A stretch of 9,651 nucleotides of DNA from Candidatus Pelagibacter sp. (GCA_029941985.1 JAPYTV010000038.1:1-9651), one strand, 5' to 3'. Shown: positions 1-7,007, numbered from the stretch's first letter. A program made the numbers and translations. Notes: a model not told the origin generated them from the letters alone.

Positions 1-25
1 TATTCATTGTTCTAGAAATATACTT

Positions 26-55
26 TAATTATAGATTTGTGAATCTATTTGATTA
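26..55 (-). terminator. Possible stem-loop at the nadE stop codon
   Basis: A perfect 7-bp inverted repeat (ATAGATT at 31-37 and AATCTAT at 42-48) has a 4-base loop. It can be extended by TAAT/ATTA arms at 26-29 and 52-55 across a small internal loop. On the minus strand the outer arm begins with the nadE stop codon TAA. The stem is almost all A-T and no run of U follows, so it is a weak candidate for a factor-independent terminator or a 3'-end-protecting hairpin. In bases 1-25 I see only a possible minus-strand ATG at 7-5, which could begin the next gene downstream but cannot be judged from two codons. Confidence 0.3.
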
Positions 56-790
56 CTTTGGAATCTTGCATACTGGAATAGGCTCCATTTTATGCAAATT
101 TAATTTTCTTATTTTTTCATATTTTTCACGATTTGGAGAGTTAGAATTGTTCATTGCTTCTTCCAATTCTGCATATTTTAATCCTAGTTGTCCTTCGTCA
201 GTTCTTCCATCATCCCATAACCCATCAGTTGGCGGAACATCTATAATTTCTTTATGTATTTTTAGCTCTTTACCCAGCTCCCAAACTTCTGATTTATTAC
301 AGTCAGCAATTGGAGATATATCAACTCCACCATCACCATACTTAGTGTAAAAACCAACACCGAAATCTTCAACTTTATTGCCAGTTCCAACTACAATACC
401 TTTATTTGCTGCTGCAACTTGGTAAAGAGTTGTCATTCGAAGTCTTGCTCTAGAATTAGCCATACCAAGATCATTTTCAAAACTTGATAAACTCGTTACA
501 AAAGTTTCAAACAATTTATCTAAATTTATTGTATGTGCTTCAACATTTTTAAAATTTTTAACTAACCAAGATTGATGTTTAATACTTAAATCGTGTTGTA
601 AAGAATTTTGTTTAATCGGCATTGACAGTACAATTGTTTTTAAGCCAGTCATTGCGCTTAAAGTACTTGAAACCGAAGAGTCGATTCCACCGGAAATACC
701 TATAACCAAAGATTGTGCTTTGCTTGGCATCACTTCAACATAATCTTTTATCCAATTGCTTATAAATATTGCTTTTTCTGAAGGTTTCAT
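53..790 (-). CDS. nadE: NH3-dependent NAD+ synthetase (NadE)
   Basis: Catalyses the last step of NAD synthesis in the cytosol: nicotinic acid adenine dinucleotide + ATP + ammonia to NAD+ via an adenylated intermediate. The 245-residue protein consists of the ATP-pyrophosphatase domain only. The PP-loop SGGIDSS is at residues 33-39, and the family hallmarks GTGNKVEDFGVGFYTKYGDGG (about 135-155) and DISPIADCNKSEVWEL (about 157-172) are intact, followed by the PPTDGLWDDG-type loop near 186-195. There is no N-terminal nitrilase-like glutaminase domain, so it should use free ammonia or a partner glutaminase rather than glutamine directly. Length fits the short bacterial NadE class. It is the last visible gene of the glmU-glmS-DAHP synthase-nadE run, 40 bases after DAHP synthase. 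The ATG is not preceded by a recognisable Shine-Dalgarno sequence; a strong hairpin lies 12 bases upstream. Function is confident; ammonia dependence is inferred from the absent domain. Confidence 0.95.
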   Translation of the reverse strand: MKPSEKAIFISNWIKDYVEVMPSKAQSLVIGISGGIDSSVSSTLSAMTGLKTIVLSMPIKQNSLQHDLSIKHQSWLVKNFKNVEAHTINLDKLFETFVTSLSSFENDLGMANSRARLRMTTLYQVAAANKGIVVGTGNKVEDFGVGFYTKYGDGGVDISPIADCNKSEVWELGKELKIHKEIIDVPPTDGLWDDGRTDEGQLGLKYAELEEAMNNSNSPNREKYEKIRKLNLHKMEPIPVCKIPK

Positions 791-802
791 AATTGTAAAA
801 TT

Positions 803-833
803 TAAACGAAATTGTATTTAATACAATCGTTTA
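803..833 (-). promoter_or_regulatory. 13-bp stem-loop spanning the DAHP synthase stop codon and the nadE leader
   Basis: TAAACG (803-808) pairs with CGTTTA (828-833), and ATTGTAT (811-817) pairs with ATACAAT (821-827). The loop is TTA (818-820) and a 2-base bulge lies at 809-810. All 13 pairs are Watson-Crick. On the minus strand the first three bases of the stem are the TAA stop codon of DAHP synthase, and the hairpin ends 12 bases before the nadE ATG, followed by a short AATTTT. This is the strongest intergenic structure in the window. It may be a partial terminator, an RNA-processing or stability element, or a structure limiting nadE translation. The short T run argues against efficient termination. 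The pairing is seen directly; the role is inferred. Confidence 0.55.
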
Positions 834-2210
834 AGATGCCGCTTTAATATTATTTTTTGAATATGTGGCATTTTTTTTAATTTCATCTGAAATCAAAAAT
901 GCTAGCTCTAATGCTTGATTAGCATTAAGTCTTGGATCACAGTGTGTATGGTACCTATGAGATAAATCTTGATCTGATATTTTTTGTGCTCCTCCTGTAC
1001 ATTCAGTAACATTTTGCCCTGTCATTTCTATGTGTAAACCACCTGCATAACTTCCTTCGCTTTGGTGACAAGCAAAAACATTTTTTACTTCTTTAACAAC
1101 ATTGTTGAAGGGACGAGTTTTATATCCTGATGTAGATTTTATTGTATTACCATGCATTGGATCACATGACCAAATTACATTTAGCCCTTCCTTTTTAATT
1201 GCTCTAATTAATTTAGGTAAAAATTTATTCACATTATCGTGCCCAAATCTAGAAATTAAAGTGATTTTACCTTTTTCATTTTGTGGGTTAATCTTGTTGC
1301 ACAAGTTAATTAAATTTTCTGATTTTAGTGTTGGTCCACATTTAATGCCTACTGGATTCTTAATTCCTCTACAAAATTCAACATGACCACCATCTAATTG
1401 TCTCGTTCTATCACCTATCCAAACAAAATGTGCAGATGTATCATGATATTCACCAGTCGTAGAATCTACTCTTGTCATTGATTGTTCAAATGGCAATAAT
1501 AATGCCTCGTGAGAAGTCCAAAAATTTACTGTTTTTAATCTTCTGTTAAAATCAGAATTAATTCCACATGCTTCCATAAAAGCTAATGCATCTGCAATTT
1601 TATCTTCAAGTTCTTTAAACTTTTTAGCTTCAGGGCTTTTTTTAATAAAACCTAAATTCCATGTATGAACCATTTTTAAATCAGCAAAACCTCCATGAGA
1701 AAAAGCTCTTATAAGATTAAGAGTTGATGCTGATTGTGAATAAGCTTTAAATAATCTTTTAGGGTCAGGAATTCTTGATTTTTCATTAAATTCTATCCCA
1801 TTAATATTATCACCCAAATAACTAGGGAGTTCTATATTACCTTGTTTTTCAGTTGGTGCACTTCTTGGTTTAGAAAATTGTCCTGCTATTCTTCCTAGTT
1901 TAATTACGGGTAAAGAAGCTGAATAAGTTAATACTAAAGACATTTGTAGGATTAGTTTAAAAGTATCTCTAATATTATCAGGATGAAACTCTGCAAAACT
2001 CTCCGCACAATCTCCACCTTGAAGTAAAAAAGCTTTTCCATCTACTACATCAGCCAATTGATTTTTTAGATGTCTAGTTTCACCAGCAAAAACTAATGGT
2101 GGAAAATTTTTAATTTTTCCAAGAACAAAGTCTAATTCTTTCTTATCCGGATATTCCGGGATGTGTTTTACAGGATAATTTTTCCAACTATTTATTTTCC
2201 AATTTTTCAT
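831..2210 (-). CDS. aroG: Class II 3-deoxy-7-phosphoheptulonate (DAHP) synthase
   Basis: First enzyme of the shikimate pathway: phosphoenolpyruvate + erythrose 4-phosphate to DAHP, committing carbon to aromatic amino acids. This is the class II (plant/mycobacterial-type) TIM-barrel family, at its usual length (459 residues). Numbering from the chosen ATG, QGGDCAESF is at about 64-72 with the metal-binding Cys68. RIAGQFSKPRS is at 107-117, WIGDRTRQLDG at 264-274, DPMHGNT at 350-356 with metal-binding His353, EMTGQNVTEC at 395-404 with Glu395, and CDPRLN near 424-429 with Asp425. By comparison with the Mycobacterium tuberculosis enzyme, all four metal ligands are kept. The frame also opens at a TTG at 2216, but an AGG at 2217-2219 sits 6 bases before the ATG at 2210 and directly abuts the TTG, so ATG is preferred. 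It lies 35 bases after glmS and 40 bases before nadE, in one apparent operon. Feedback-control elements cannot be read from the sequence. The symbol aroG is conventional; other symbols are used for this class. Confidence 0.94.
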   Translation of the reverse strand: MKNWKINSWKNYPVKHIPEYPDKKELDFVLGKIKNFPPLVFAGETRHLKNQLADVVDGKAFLLQGGDCAESFAEFHPDNIRDTFKLILQMSLVLTYSASLPVIKLGRIAGQFSKPRSAPTEKQGNIELPSYLGDNINGIEFNEKSRIPDPKRLFKAYSQSASTLNLIRAFSHGGFADLKMVHTWNLGFIKKSPEAKKFKELEDKIADALAFMEACGINSDFNRRLKTVNFWTSHEALLLPFEQSMTRVDSTTGEYHDTSAHFVWIGDRTRQLDGGHVEFCRGIKNPVGIKCGPTLKSENLINLCNKINPQNEKGKITLISRFGHDNVNKFLPKLIRAIKKEGLNVIWSCDPMHGNTIKSTSGYKTRPFNNVVKEVKNVFACHQSEGSYAGGLHIEMTGQNVTECTGGAQKISDQDLSHRYHTHCDPRLNANQALELAFLISDEIKKNATYSKNNIKAAS

Positions 2211-2219
2211 ATTCAACCT

Positions 2220-2244
2220 AGAAGTGTTCTACCAGAGTTTGGTA
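2220..2244 (-). promoter_or_regulatory. Two small adjacent stem-loops in the glmS-DAHP synthase gap
   Basis: Within this 35-base gap, TACCA (2230-2234) pairs with TGGTA (2240-2244) around a 5-base loop, just after the glmS stop. AGAA (2220-2223) pairs with TTCT (2227-2230) around a 3-base loop, just before the DAHP synthase Shine-Dalgarno AGG. The two share base 2230, so they cannot both form completely. The stems are short and could arise by chance. No U run follows, so termination is unlikely; processing or modulation of the ribosome site is possible. Confidence 0.25.
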
Positions 2245-2245
2245 A

Positions 2246-4066
2246 TTATTCAACAGTAACAGATTTAGCCAAATTTCTTGGCTTATCTATGTCATGCCCT
2301 TTTTTTAAAGCTGTGTAGTAAGCTAATTTTTGCATAGGGATCGTTAATAAAAATGGAAGTAGATCATCATTAATATTTTCCACTTCAATGGTTTCCCAAA
2401 TATTTTCAGAAATAACTTCTTCTTTACTTTTATTAGTAATTAATAAAACCTTAGCACCTCTAGCTATTACTTCCTGCATATTAGAAATTATTTTTGAATA
2501 ATAATTATCTCTTGGAGCTAAAACAACAACGGGCATTCCATTTTCTATTAGAGCTAAAGGACCATGTTTCATCTCTCCTGCTGGATACCCTTCAGCATGA
2601 GTATAAGAAAGTTCTTTAAGTTTTAAAGCGCCTTCTAAAGCAATTGGATATGACATGCCTCTACCAAGAAACATTGAACCTTTTGCTTCAGCAAATGTAT
2701 TTGCAGCAGATTGAATTTTATTTTCACTTAATAATGTTTCCTCGACAAGTTTGGGGAGTTGTTTTAGATCTTTAATTTTTTGAATATACCTATCCTTTGT
2801 TATATTTTTTTTTAAACAGGATAGTTTTAATGCCATTATATATAGTACAAACAATTGTCCAAGAAAGGTCTTTGTTGATGCAACTCCTATTTCAGGTCCA
2901 CAATGAATTGGCAAAATAAAATTTGAGTCCCTTGCAATGGAACTTTCAATTACATTAACAATACATGCAGTTTTCATCTTATTCTTATTACATAAATCTA
3001 AAGCAGCATAAGTATCAGCTGTTTCTCCAGACTGTGAAACAAAGATACATAAAGTATCTTTTTTAAATTTATTTTTTCGATATCTAAACTCTGATGCTAC
3101 ATCAACACTTACATCTAAAGTTGTTAGTTCTTCAAACCAATATTTTGCTGTTAAACAAGCATTATAAGCTGTTCCACAGCCTATAAGTGTTACAGAATTA
3201 ATTTCGTTTAATTTCCATGGAAAATTGTAAATATTGATATCATTGTTAATATTATCAATATATTCTTTAACACAATTTTTTAGAGTTATGGGCTGTTCTT
3301 CAATTTCTTTGGCCATAAAATGTTTAAAGTCACCTTTGTCATAATTTTCTTCTTTTGAAGACAGCTCTAAAACTTTTTTATTTACTTTGTTTCCAGTTTC
3401 ATCAAAAAACTCTACTTGATTTTTTTTAATAACACAAAATTCTCCATCATTTAAATATGATATCTTGTTTGTCATTGACTTTAATGCATATGAATCTGAT
3501 CCTAAATAATTTTCATTAGGTCCATAGCCAACTGCAAGTGGTGAGCCTCTCCTTGCACCAACAATTAAATCTGGATGATCTTTAAAAATTATACCTAAAG
3601 CAAAACTTCCTTGAAGCTGTTTAAGCACTTTCAATATTGAATTTTGCAAATCATTTTCTTTTAAGTATTCAGTAATTAAATGTACAATTACTTCAGTATC
3701 TGTTTGTGATTTAAATTTATGACCTTTGCTAATTAAGTATTTTTTAAGAATAGTTGAGTTTTCTATAATTCCATTATGAACAACAGAAACTGTTTCTGAT
3801 GAATGAGGATGTGCATTTATAGTATTGGGTATACCATGTGTTGCCCATCTAACATGGCCAATTCCTACAGAGCCGATCATTTTTTTGATAGCTAAATTTT
3901 TTTCTAACCTATCAACTCTACCTTCAGACTTTACTTCATTGATAAACCCATCAGACAAAGTTGCTATACCAGCTGAATCATAACCTCTATATTCTAATTT
4001 TCTTAAAGAATTAATTATAGTTGAAGAAACTGGTTTATTACTAGTAATTCCTATAATTCCACACAT
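2246..4066 (-). CDS. glmS: Glutamine--fructose-6-phosphate aminotransferase, isomerising (GlmS)
   Basis: Makes glucosamine 6-phosphate from fructose 6-phosphate and glutamine, the first committed step toward UDP-GlcNAc for peptidoglycan and lipopolysaccharide. The 606-residue protein has the full family architecture. The N-terminal Ntn-type glutaminase domain has nucleophile Cys2 in MCGIIGI, EYRGYDSAGIA near 25-35, HVRWATHG at 71-78 and HNGIIEN at 97-103. Two SIS sugar-isomerase domains follow: GCGTAYNA at about 297-304, SQSGETADT at 344-352, ESSIARDSN at 374-382, and the second around EGYPAGEMKHGPLAL at 492-506. The C terminus is the conserved DKPRNLAKSVTVE. The ATG is 3 bases after the upstream glmU stop codon, so translation is probably coupled; only a weak purine stretch (AAAGAT) precedes it. 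That spacing leaves no room for a glmS ribozyme, so any control of the type known in Firmicutes is excluded. Its neighbour encodes the acetyltransferase acting two steps later; glmM is not in the window. Confidence 0.97.
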   Translation of the reverse strand: MCGIIGITSNKPVSSTIINSLRKLEYRGYDSAGIATLSDGFINEVKSEGRVDRLEKNLAIKKMIGSVGIGHVRWATHGIPNTINAHPHSSETVSVVHNGIIENSTILKKYLISKGHKFKSQTDTEVIVHLITEYLKENDLQNSILKVLKQLQGSFALGIIFKDHPDLIVGARRGSPLAVGYGPNENYLGSDSYALKSMTNKISYLNDGEFCVIKKNQVEFFDETGNKVNKKVLELSSKEENYDKGDFKHFMAKEIEEQPITLKNCVKEYIDNINNDINIYNFPWKLNEINSVTLIGCGTAYNACLTAKYWFEELTTLDVSVDVASEFRYRKNKFKKDTLCIFVSQSGETADTYAALDLCNKNKMKTACIVNVIESSIARDSNFILPIHCGPEIGVASTKTFLGQLFVLYIMALKLSCLKKNITKDRYIQKIKDLKQLPKLVEETLLSENKIQSAANTFAEAKGSMFLGRGMSYPIALEGALKLKELSYTHAEGYPAGEMKHGPLALIENGMPVVVLAPRDNYYSKIISNMQEVIARGAKVLLITNKSKEEVISENIWETIEVENINDDLLPFLLTIPMQKLAYYTALKKGHDIDKPRNLAKSVTVE

Positions 4067-4069
4067 AAT

Positions 4070-4693
4070 TTATCTTTTTTTTCTTTTGTAATTTTGGATT
4101 TCAGTTTGTAAAGATCTTGTTAATGCTAAAGATTTTTTTTTAACATTTTTAGTTATTACCGAGCCCGCTCCTACTAAACTATTTTCATTTATTGTAACTG
4201 GAGCTACTAAAGATGAATTTGATCCTATAAAAACATTATTCTTAATTTTAGTTTTGCTTTTTTTAACGCCATCATAATTACAAGTTATTGTGCCAGCACC
4301 TATATTAACTGATCTCCCAAGATCACTATCTCCAATATAAGACAAATGATTCACTTTTGATTTTTTTCCGATAATGCTTTTTTTAATTTCTACAAAATTG
4401 CCAACTCTAGAACCTTCTTTTAAAACTGTACCAGGTCTAATTCTTGCATAAGGTCCTATATCCACTTTACTTTCAATCTCACAATTTTCTATATGACAAA
4501 ATGAATTGATCTTAACGTTATTACCTATTTTAACCTTAGGCCCAATAACAACATAGGGTTCAATAATAACATTCTTTCCAATCTTAGTATCTTCTGAAAA
4601 AAAAATTGTTTCTGGGCCAATCATTTTAACACCAGATTTTATAAATTTATTTCTAAGTTGGTTTTGAATTTTTTGTGAATTTATTTGTTTCAT
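4070..4693 (-). CDS. glmU: Stand-alone GlmU-type glucosamine-1-phosphate N-acetyltransferase (no uridylyltransferase domain)
   Basis: A left-handed beta-helix acetyltransferase that should acetylate glucosamine 1-phosphate with acetyl-CoA to give GlcNAc-1-P. The 207 residues match only the C-terminal half of GlmU. Residues about 1-22 correspond to the interdomain linker helix of the E. coli enzyme, then hexapeptide repeats run from about 29 to 182. Catalytic and binding residues known from E. coli align by eye with a constant offset of 247: Arg86 (R333), Lys104 (K351), His116 (catalytic H363), Tyr119 (Y366), Asn130 (N377), Asn139 (N386), Ser158 (S405), Ala176 (A423) and Arg193 (R440). The about 229-residue N-terminal nucleotidyltransferase domain is absent, and only 70 bases separate the start from the divergent gph, so no remnant lies next to it. 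The beta-helix also appears about one coil shorter than in E. coli. It is the first gene of the minus-strand operon, 3 bases from glmS. Acetyltransferase activity is strongly inferred; UDP-GlcNAc formation needs another protein. Confidence 0.88.
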   Translation of the reverse strand: MKQINSQKIQNQLRNKFIKSGVKMIGPETIFFSEDTKIGKNVIIEPYVVIGPKVKIGNNVKINSFCHIENCEIESKVDIGPYARIRPGTVLKEGSRVGNFVEIKKSIIGKKSKVNHLSYIGDSDLGRSVNIGAGTITCNYDGVKKSKTKIKNNVFIGSNSSLVAPVTINENSLVGAGSVITKNVKKKSLALTRSLQTEIQNYKRKKR

Positions 4694-4763
4694 ATAGAAA
4701 AATCTTTATAGTAAGTATAAAGTTATCTTAATTCACAAATTGTTTCTTAAAAATACTTTATAA
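4694..4763. promoter_or_regulatory. Divergent promoter region between glmU and gph with a 7-bp dyad
   Basis: This is the only place where promoters for both gene arms can lie upstream of their first genes. CTTTATA (4704-4710) and TATAAAG (4716-4722) form a perfect inverted repeat around GTAAG, and CTTTATA recurs at 4756-4762. The dyad holds a -10-like TATAGT on the plus strand (4707-4712), with TTGTTT at 4685-4690 as a possible -35 (16-base spacer). A -10-like TATACT lies on the minus strand (4719-4714); its -35 is unclear (TTGTGA is only 13 bases away, CAATTT 17). If both are used, the two promoters overlap and cannot be occupied at once. The dyad might instead be an operator. Hexamer matches in such AT-rich DNA are weak evidence. 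Confidence 0.4.
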
Positions 4764-5453
4764 ATGACTCAAAAATATACAATTTTATTTGATCTAGATG
4801 GAACATTAGTTGATACAGCGCCAGATTTGATGAATGCTCATAACCATGTAATGAAAAAATATGGCTACCCTACTAAATCAACAGAAGAGATAAGAGGCTT
4901 AGTTGGTCAAGGTGCTAGTGCATTAATTGGAAGATCAATCTGGGGTCAGGCAAAAAAAGAATTTCACAGTGTGGATGATAAAAAAATAAAAGATAAAATG
5001 TCTAAAGACTTTATTAATTTTTATGGAAAAAATATAATTAAAGAAAGTACTCTTATTAACGGTGTTAAAGAATTTTTAAAATGGTGCAAAGAAAAAAATA
5101 TTTCAATGGCCGTATGCACTAATAAACAAGAACATCTTGCTATTGATCTTTTAAAAAAAATAGAAATTTATGATTACTTTGAATATGTTGCTGGATCTAA
5201 TACTTTTGATTATTGTAAACCAGATCCTAGACATCTTACAAGTATAATAGAAATTCTTAGTGGTGATTTAAAAAAATCATTAATGATTGGTGATAGTGAA
5301 AATGATGCAAATGCTGCTAAAGCGGCATCTATACCTCTAATTTTATTAGAAAATGGCTATACGGAAAAAAATACTAATGAAATTTACCACAATCATTTAA
5401 TAAAAGACTTCATTGGGGTTGAAAAAATCGTTTCTACTTATTTAAAAGATTGA
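4764..5453 (+). CDS. gph: HAD-family phosphatase, phosphoglycolate phosphatase type (Gph)
   Basis: A cytosolic haloacid-dehalogenase-superfamily hydrolase, most like phosphoglycolate phosphatase, which converts 2-phosphoglycolate (from DNA repair or oxygenation reactions) to glycolate. The 229-residue length is typical. The four HAD motifs are present: motif I DLDGTLVDT at 10-18 with nucleophile Asp10 and acid/base Asp12, motif II Thr119 in CTNK, motif III Lys152 in KPDP, and motif IV GDSENDA at 176-182 with Asp177 and Asp181. An alpha-helical cap of the C1 type lies between motifs I and II. The ATG has no clear Shine-Dalgarno, in contrast to the prp genes downstream. It is the first plus-strand gene after the divergent promoter. 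The 51-base gap to prpD contains a weak hairpin with a T run, so it may or may not share a transcript with prpDBC. Substrate specificity among HAD enzymes is hard to predict; other sugar or organic phosphates are possible. Confidence 0.85.
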   Translation: MTQKYTILFDLDGTLVDTAPDLMNAHNHVMKKYGYPTKSTEEIRGLVGQGASALIGRSIWGQAKKEFHSVDDKKIKDKMSKDFINFYGKNIIKESTLINGVKEFLKWCKEKNISMAVCTNKQEHLAIDLLKKIEIYDYFEYVAGSNTFDYCKPDPRHLTSIIEILSGDLKKSLMIGDSENDANAAKAASIPLILLENGYTEKNTNEIYHNHLIKDFIGVEKIVSTYLKD

Positions 5454-5466
5454 TTTAATTTTTTTT
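5442..5466 (+). terminator. Weak hairpin plus T8 after gph
   Basis: TTAAA (5442-5446) can pair with TTTAA (5454-5458), with the gph stop codon TGA in the 7-base loop, followed directly by eight T residues (5459-5466). The layout is that of an intrinsic terminator, but the 5-bp stem is all A-T and would be unstable. TTGATT at 5450-5455 and TATTAC at 5472-5477, 16 bases apart, could serve as a promoter for prpD. Both readings would make prpDBC a separate unit; both are tentative. Confidence 0.25.
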
Positions 5467-5493
5467 GTTATTATTACTAAACCCTTAAAAATT

Positions 5494-5507
5494 AAGGAGA
5501 CGTTTTG
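5494..5507 (+). promoter_or_regulatory. Shine-Dalgarno and TTG start of prpD
   Basis: AAGGAG at 5494-5499 lies 5 bases before a TTG at 5505-5507. This is the strongest ribosome-binding site in the window and decides the start. No ATG or GTG in frame lies nearby, the next in-frame methionine being residue 43, inside the conserved PrpD N-terminal helix region. Confidence 0.75.
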
Positions 5508-7007
5508 ATTTCACATAAAGTAAAAGTTTACCCTTCCAGTATTCACCTACCTAAAAAAAATCAGTTAGCTTGGAAAATTGCAGAAATTGCATCAGATAAT
5601 GCTAGGTTAGATAAAGATGCTATTGAAATGGTTATTAATAGAATAATTGATAATGCTTCAGTTGCTATAGCTTCACTTAATAGAAGAGCGGTTATTTCTT
5701 CAAGAGAGATGGCTTTAAAACATCCTAAAAAAAATGGTGCAACTTTATTTGGTATAAACTCAAAACTAAAATTTGATTGTGAGTGGGCTGCATGGTCAAA
5801 TGGAACAGCTGTTAGAGAGCTTGATTTTCATGATACTTTTTTAGCTGCTGACTACAGTCATCCAGGTGATAACATCCCGCCTCTTTTAAGTGTTGCTCAA
5901 CAAAATAAAAAAAGTGGTTTAGATCTTTTAAGAGGAATCATTACAGCTTATGAAGTTCAAGTAAATTTAGTAAAAGGTATTTGTCTTCACAAACATAGAA
6001 TTGACCATATAGCACATTTAGGTCCAAGTGTTGCTTCGGGACTAGGAACAATGTTAAAATTAAATACTGAAACAATCTATCAAGCTGTGCAACAAGCTTT
6101 ACACACAACAATATCAACAAGACAGTCTAGAAAAGGAGAAATTTCTAGTTGGAAAGCTTTTGCTCCAGCCCATGCAGGTAAACTTGCAATTGAAGCTGTC
6201 GACAGAGCAATGCGTGGTGAAGGAGCGCCTAGCCCAATTTACGAAGGTGAAGATAGTATAATTTCAAGAATATTAGATGGAAAAAAAGCTTTGTATAATA
6301 TTCCCTTACCAAAAAAAGGGGAATACAAGAAAGCTATTCTAGAAACTTATACTAAAGAATATTCAGCTGAATACCAAGCCCAGGCACTTATAGATATTGC
6401 AAAAAAATTAAATAAAAAAATATCTAATCTTAACCAAATTAAAAAAATTGATTTGTACACAAGTCATCATACGCATTATGTAATTGGAACTGGTGCAAAT
6501 GATCCACAAAAAATGGATCCAAAAGCAAGTAGAGAAACTTTGGATCACTCAATTATGTATATTTTTGCAGTGGCTTTAGAAGATGCTGATTGGCATCATG
6601 TTAAGTCTTATACTAAACAAAGGGCTAATAAAAAAAGCACTATTAAGATCTGGAGATCAATTGTAACTCATGAAGACAAAAAATGGACTAAAAAGTATCA
6701 CGACCCTAATCCAAAAAATAAATCTTTTGGTGCCAAAGTTATTGTTACAATGAACAATGGCAACAAAATAGTAGAACAGCTTGATAGGGCAGATGCCCAC
6801 CCTTATGGAAATCGTCCATTTAAAAGACAGGACTATATTCAAAAGTTTTTAACGCTTACAAATGATATTTTAGATAAGAAAGAAAGCTTGAGATTTCTAA
6901 AAACTGTTCAAAATTTAAAAAATTTGAAATCTGGTGATTTAAATAAATTGAATATCCAGGTAAAAAGAAGTCAAATAAAGAAAAACAAAAAAAAGGGAAT
7001 TTTTTAG
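5505..7007 (+). CDS. prpD: 2-methylcitrate dehydratase (PrpD, MmgE/PrpD family)
   Basis: Dehydrates 2-methylcitrate to 2-methyl-cis-aconitate in the methylcitrate cycle, which oxidises propionyl-CoA to pyruvate. The 500-residue protein is slightly longer than E. coli PrpD (483) and shows the diagnostic block from about 99 to 127, including ELDFHDTFLAADYSHPGDN at 105-123. Further PrpD-type segments are GPSVASGLGTMLKL near 173-186, SSWKAFAPAHAGKLAIEA near 214-231, SHHTHYVIGTGANDPQKMDP near 320-339, and ADAHPYGNRP near 429-438. The full family fold is therefore present. The last 17 residues are lysine-rich (about 484-500) and look like a divergent tail. It starts with TTG, supported by AAGGAG, and its TAG stop shares one base with the prpB GTG. 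Adjacent prpB and prpC make the methylcitrate assignment much safer than family membership alone, since MmgE/PrpD proteins include cis-aconitate decarboxylase-like enzymes. Confidence 0.93.
   Translation: MISHKVKVYPSSIHLPKKNQLAWKIAEIASDNARLDKDAIEMVINRIIDNASVAIASLNRRAVISSREMALKHPKKNGATLFGINSKLKFDCEWAAWSNGTAVRELDFHDTFLAADYSHPGDNIPPLLSVAQQNKKSGLDLLRGIITAYEVQVNLVKGICLHKHRIDHIAHLGPSVASGLGTMLKLNTETIYQAVQQALHTTISTRQSRKGEISSWKAFAPAHAGKLAIEAVDRAMRGEGAPSPIYEGEDSIISRILDGKKALYNIPLPKKGEYKKAILETYTKEYSAEYQAQALIDIAKKLNKKISNLNQIKKIDLYTSHHTHYVIGTGANDPQKMDPKASRETLDHSIMYIFAVALEDADWHHVKSYTKQRANKKSTIKIWRSIVTHEDKKWTKKYHDPNPKNKSFGAKVIVTMNNGNKIVEQLDRADAHPYGNRPFKRQDYIQKFLTLTNDILDKKESLRFLKTVQNLKNLKSGDLNKLNIQVKRSQIKKNKKKGIF

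Noticed and set aside
1..25. Start of a further gene on the minus strand (ATG at 7-5)
   Set aside because: Only two codons are visible and there is no clear Shine-Dalgarno, so it cannot be supported as a gene.
39..350. Plus-strand open frame of 103 codons
   Set aside because: It lies antisense within nadE, whose frame encodes conserved motifs; no ribosome site and no recognisable domain.
1102..1386. Plus-strand open frame of 94 codons
   Set aside because: Antisense to the conserved core of DAHP synthase (metal-binding and RTRQLDG segments); composition is that of a shadow frame.
2211..2216. TTG at 2216 as start of DAHP synthase
   Set aside because: AGG at 2217-2219 directly abuts this TTG but is 6 bases from the ATG at 2210, the normal spacing.
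4064..4072. A glmS ribozyme or other leader element before glmS
   Set aside because: Only 3 bases separate the glmU stop from the glmS start, leaving no room for a leader RNA.
5454..5504. A riboswitch in the gph-prpD gap
   Set aside because: The gap is only 51 bases and, apart from a weak A-T hairpin at its start, has no stem structure of riboswitch size.
6657..6842. Minus-strand open frame of 61 codons inside prpD
   Set aside because: Antisense to conserved PrpD residues, no start signal, no family resemblance.
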